Assembly (NCBI RefSeq): GCF_900100735.1
Contig: NZ_FNCJ01000011.1
Span: forward strand, 124,001 to 188,000
Reading direction: 5' to 3'
DNA from: Paraburkholderia phenazinium
GTDB taxonomy: Bacteria; Pseudomonadota; Gammaproteobacteria; Burkholderiales; Burkholderiaceae
DNA length: 64,000 nt
The notes beneath the pieces were generated by a model. The model worked only from the letters and a program-made list of their open reading frames with translations. It was not told where the DNA came from and ran no database searches. A program made the translations under genes and the position numbers. Shown one piece after another: positions 60,077 to 64,000 of the stretch. Positions within the stretch are counted from its first letter, which is position 1. Every line of letters begins with the position of its first letter.

Positions 60077-60880
60077 ATGACTCGACCGCTCATTCGCCAC
60101 ACGCGCCGCGCCTGGCTTGCCGCCTTATTGATCTCTCCAGTGCTAGCACTGACCGCCCCCGTTGCACAAGCCGACGCACTCGACAACATCACCAAAGCCG
60201 GTGTATTGAAAGTAGCAGTCCCGGAAGACTATCCCCCATTCGGCTCGGTCGGCCCCGACATGCAACCACAAGGCTACGACATCGACACCGCCGCGCTGCT
60301 AGCCAAATCACTGAACGTCAAGTTGCAACTGATACCGGTGAACAGCGCGAACCGCATCCCCTACCTGCAGACAAATAAAGTGGATCTGGTGATCTCCTCG
60401 CTCGGCAAAACGCCTGACCGCGAAAAGGTGATCGACTTCTCGAATGCCTACGCCCCCTACTATCAAGGCGTATTCGGCCCCGCCGACATCAAGGTGAACA
60501 GCCCCGCCGATCTCACCGGTGTGACAGTCGGCGCCACACGTGGCGCGCTCGAAGAAATCGCCCTCACACAGATGGCGCCGAACGCCACCATCAAGCGCTT
60601 CGAAGACAACAACGCCACCATTGCCGCGTTCCTCTCCGGCCAGGTGCAACTGATCGCCGCGGGCAATATCGTCGCCGCCGCCATCAATGCAAAGAATCCG
60701 CCACGCCGCCCAGAACCTAAGTTCGTTATAAAGGATTCACCATGCTTCGTCGGCATGAACAAGAATGAAAGCCGGCTGATGGCGAAGGTCAACGGCGCTA
60801 TCGCCCAAGCGAAGGCCGACGGCACGCTCAACGCGATGTCGAAGAAGTGGTTTGGCGCGCCCTTGCCGGCTCATCTGTAA
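60077..60880 (+). CDS. Amino-acid-type ABC transporter binding protein (family 3), orphan
   Basis: The 267-residue protein has a signal peptide with a basic start (MTRPLIRHTRRAWLAALLIS, cleavage after AQA). The family 3 solute-binding pattern follows: AGVLKVAVPEDYPPFGSVGPDMQPQGYDIDTAALLAKSLN, VDLVISSLGKTPDREKVIDFSNAY and LTGVTVGATRGALEE. No permease or ATPase adjoins it. It lies between ureD and ureA, possibly inserted with the repeat half copy. C+A-rich codons resemble those of urtE. Confidence 0.88.
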   Translation: MTRPLIRHTRRAWLAALLISPVLALTAPVAQADALDNITKAGVLKVAVPEDYPPFGSVGPDMQPQGYDIDTAALLAKSLNVKLQLIPVNSANRIPYLQTNKVDLVISSLGKTPDREKVIDFSNAYAPYYQGVFGPADIKVNSPADLTGVTVGATRGALEEIALTQMAPNATIKRFEDNNATIAAFLSGQVQLIAAGNIVAAAINAKNPPRRPEPKFVIKDSPCFVGMNKNESRLMAKVNGAIAQAKADGTLNAMSKKWFGAPLPAHL

Positions 60881-61036
60881 TCGACTCGTCAATTTGGCCA
60901 CATATCTTTGTAAGCTGATCTGGCGTTAAGCTTGTCGCGGCTCATCGGGCAGTCCTTGCGCGAACCTGATGATGCCCGCCCCCGATTGCATTGCGCGCCT
61001 GTCCCGCTGGGCAGGCGCAACCCAACCAGACCTCCG

Positions 61037-61339
61037 ATGAAGCTGACACCCCGCGAGAAGGACAAGCTGCTGATCTTCACCGCTGCGCTGCTGGCCGAGC
61101 GCCGTCGCGCGCGCGGTCTGAAACTGAACTACCCGGAAGCAATCGCGTTCATTTCGGCAGCGCTAATGGAAGCGGCACGCGACGGCAAGACGGTTGCCGA
61201 AGTCATGCACTACGGCACCACGCTGCTCACTCGTGACGACGTGATGGAAGGCATACCTGAAATGATTCCGGACATTCAGGTAGAAGCCACCTTTCCCGAC
61301 GGCACGAAACTCGTGACCGTCCACCATCCGATTCCCTGA
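61037..61339 (+). CDS. ureA: Urease gamma subunit
   Basis: The 100-residue protein starts MKLTPREKDKLLIFTAALLAERR. It has GLKLNYPEAIAFISAALMEAARDGKTVAEVM and ends PDGTKLVTVHHPIP, full length for UreA. It assembles with UreB and UreC into cytoplasmic nickel urease. ureB begins 20 bp after its stop. Confidence 0.97.
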   Translation: MKLTPREKDKLLIFTAALLAERRRARGLKLNYPEAIAFISAALMEAARDGKTVAEVMHYGTTLLTRDDVMEGIPEMIPDIQVEATFPDGTKLVTVHHPIP

Positions 61340-61359
61340 CCCTGCCTTCGGAGCTCCTG

Positions 61360-61665
61360 ATGATTCCCGGCGAACTTCTCACCGACGACGGCGAGCACGA
61401 ACTCAACGCGGGCCGCGCAACGGTCACAGTCACCGTGTCGAACACCGGCGACCGTCCGGTGCAAATCGGCTCGCACTACCATTTCTACGAAGTGAATCCG
61501 GCGCTGTCGTTCGACCGTGAGGCGGCGCGCGGCTTTCGGCTGAACATTGCCGCGGGCACCGCCGTGCGCTTCGAGCCAGGCCAGGAACGCACTGTCGAGC
61601 TGGTCGAACTGGCGGGCCAGCGCGTCGTCTACGGCTTCAACAGCAAGGTCATGGGTCCGCTGTGA
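61360..61665 (+). CDS. ureB: Urease beta subunit
   Basis: The 101-residue protein starts MIPGELLTDDGEHELNAGRATVTVTVSNTGDRPVQIGSHYHFYEVNP. It has GFRLNIAAGTAVRFEPGQERTVELVELAG, typical of UreB. It lies between ureA and ureC with 68 bp to ureC. Confidence 0.97.
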   Translation: MIPGELLTDDGEHELNAGRATVTVTVSNTGDRPVQIGSHYHFYEVNPALSFDREAARGFRLNIAAGTAVRFEPGQERTVELVELAGQRVVYGFNSKVMGPL

Positions 61666-61733
61666 GCCGGCGGCATTAGCCCCCGCATCGAGCGCTGCAC
61701 GCACCCGCCCCGTCACTTTCCGGACTTCACACC

Positions 61734-63440
<1,707 letters not shown>

Positions 63441-63443
63441 GCC

Positions 63444-64000
63444 ATGCGCACCATCGACAAACTGATCGCTCCCAACGTCAAGCTCGCTGCCGTGCTGGTC
63501 AAGCGCGCGCCGACGCTCACCCTCGACTTCGACGCGCGCCGCAAGAGCCGTCTGGCGGCGACGCTCGACAACGGTGAAGAGGTGGCGCTGGTGTTGCCGC
63601 GCGGCACGGTGTTGCGCGACGGCGATGTGCTGGTGGCGCAGGACGGTGGGCTGGTGCGCGTGGTCGCGGCGGCCGAAGCGGTGCTGATGGTTACCGCGCG
63701 GGATAGGTTGACGCTTACGCGGGCGGCCTATCACCTTGGCAATCGGCATACGCCGGTTGAAGTGGGCGCGGATTATCTGAAGCTCGAATACGATCCGGTG
63801 CTCGCGGATATGCTCAAGCGGATCGGGGCGATGGTCGAGCAGGTGACGTTGCCGTTTCAGCCGGAGTCTGGGGCTTATGGCGGTGGACATAAGCACGGGC
63901 ATGACGAGACGTTTGCTGAAGACTATGCGCTCGCGCAGCAGGTTTATGGCGAGCATCATGGGCATGATCATAGCCATGGACATGACCATGAGCACGAAGG
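63444..64000 (+). CDS. ureE: Urease accessory protein UreE (nickel chaperone), truncated by window end
   Basis: The frame opens with ATG 3 bp after ureC (MRTIDKLIAPNVKLAAVLVKRAP) and stays open for 185 codons to the window edge. It has the UreE N-terminal beta domain, VALVLPRGTVLRDGDVLVAQDG, the metal-binding domain with AYHLGNRHTPVEV, and a His-rich C-terminal tail (HHGHDHSHGHDHEHE) for nickel storage. The last 400 bp turn strongly G+T-rich (about 61% over 63601-63900), like the left flanks of the palindromic elements. Confidence 0.93.
   Translation, partial: MRTIDKLIAPNVKLAAVLVKRAPTLTLDFDARRKSRLAATLDNGEEVALVLPRGTVLRDGDVLVAQDGGLVRVVAAAEAVLMVTARDRLTLTRAAYHLGNRHTPVEVGADYLKLEYDPVLADMLKRIGAMVEQVTLPFQPESGAYGGGHKHGHDETFAEDYALAQQVYGEHHGHDHSHGHDHEHE

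Overview
The window is high-GC chromosomal DNA with the gene content and order of a betaproteobacterium of the Burkholderia/Paraburkholderia group. Evidence includes panC-panD, the zapA-6S RNA locus, the cyt c/DUF2486/holC/pepA/lptF/lptG block, the cysI-DUF934-cysHDN cluster, the DUF2844/DUF3443 lipoprotein modules and urea/urease genes. I assign the genus-level group by inference only. No tRNA, rRNA, CRISPR array, transposase or phage gene was seen.

Layout. 0-3.5 kb: pantothenate genes panC and panD, an orphan ParA-type ATPase, a hotdog thioesterase, an orphan AbrB/MazE-type protein and a DoxX membrane protein. 3.6-13.2 kb: late cobalamin genes (cobyric acid synthase, cobU, cbiB, cobD, cobC, cobS, cobT) interleaved with a BtuFCD-type importer; a decayed btuB remnant lies just upstream of btuC and no cobalamin riboswitch is visible. 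13.8-16.5 kb: coiled-coil protein, zapA, 6S RNA, EVE-domain protein and SIMPL protein. 16.5-26.4 kb: lgt, a LysR regulator divergent from ilvD, cytochrome c, DUF2486, holC, pepA, lptF, lptG and cbiX. 27-34.4 kb: cobA and the assimilatory sulfate reduction genes cysN, cysD, cysH, DUF934 and cysI, with a CysB-type regulator divergent from them. 34.5-38.9 kb: an ABC substrate-binding protein, a Septu-like ATPase/HNH defence pair whose ATPase is frameshifted, a small conserved protein and an NAD(P)-binding protein. 38.9-45.9 kb: a sugar or polyol operon (oxidoreductase, isomerase, ABC importer, LacI regulator with an 18-bp palindromic operator). 46-47.1 kb: protein-repair methyltransferase and rhodanese. 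47.2-51.3 kb: a tandem duplicate of a two-gene secreted module (DUF2844 plus DUF3443 lipoprotein). 51.6-64 kb: urea ABC importer urtABCDE, with a good sigma-54 promoter match before urtA, then ureD, an orphan amino-acid-type binding protein, and ureA, ureB, ureC and a truncated ureE.

Functional links. The cobalamin and sulfur genes share the siroheme branch: CobA makes precorrin-2, CbiX inserts metal and CysI uses siroheme. Urea uptake and urease form one nitrogen-scavenging unit, probably under nitrogen control.

The most unusual observations are these. (1) Large near-palindromic intergenic elements at 26.4-27.0 kb and 56.8-57.6 kb, plus a half copy near 59.6-59.9 kb, are flanked by DNA whose + strand is G+T-rich on the left and C+A-rich on the right, even between co-directional genes. 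This looks like a mutational footprint. (2) The DUF3443 lipoproteins carry the full motif set of bilobal pepsin-like aspartic peptidases. (3) Both DUF2844 genes have a perfect stem-loop that would hide the Shine-Dalgarno sequence. (4) A Septu-like pair is interrupted by a frameshift.
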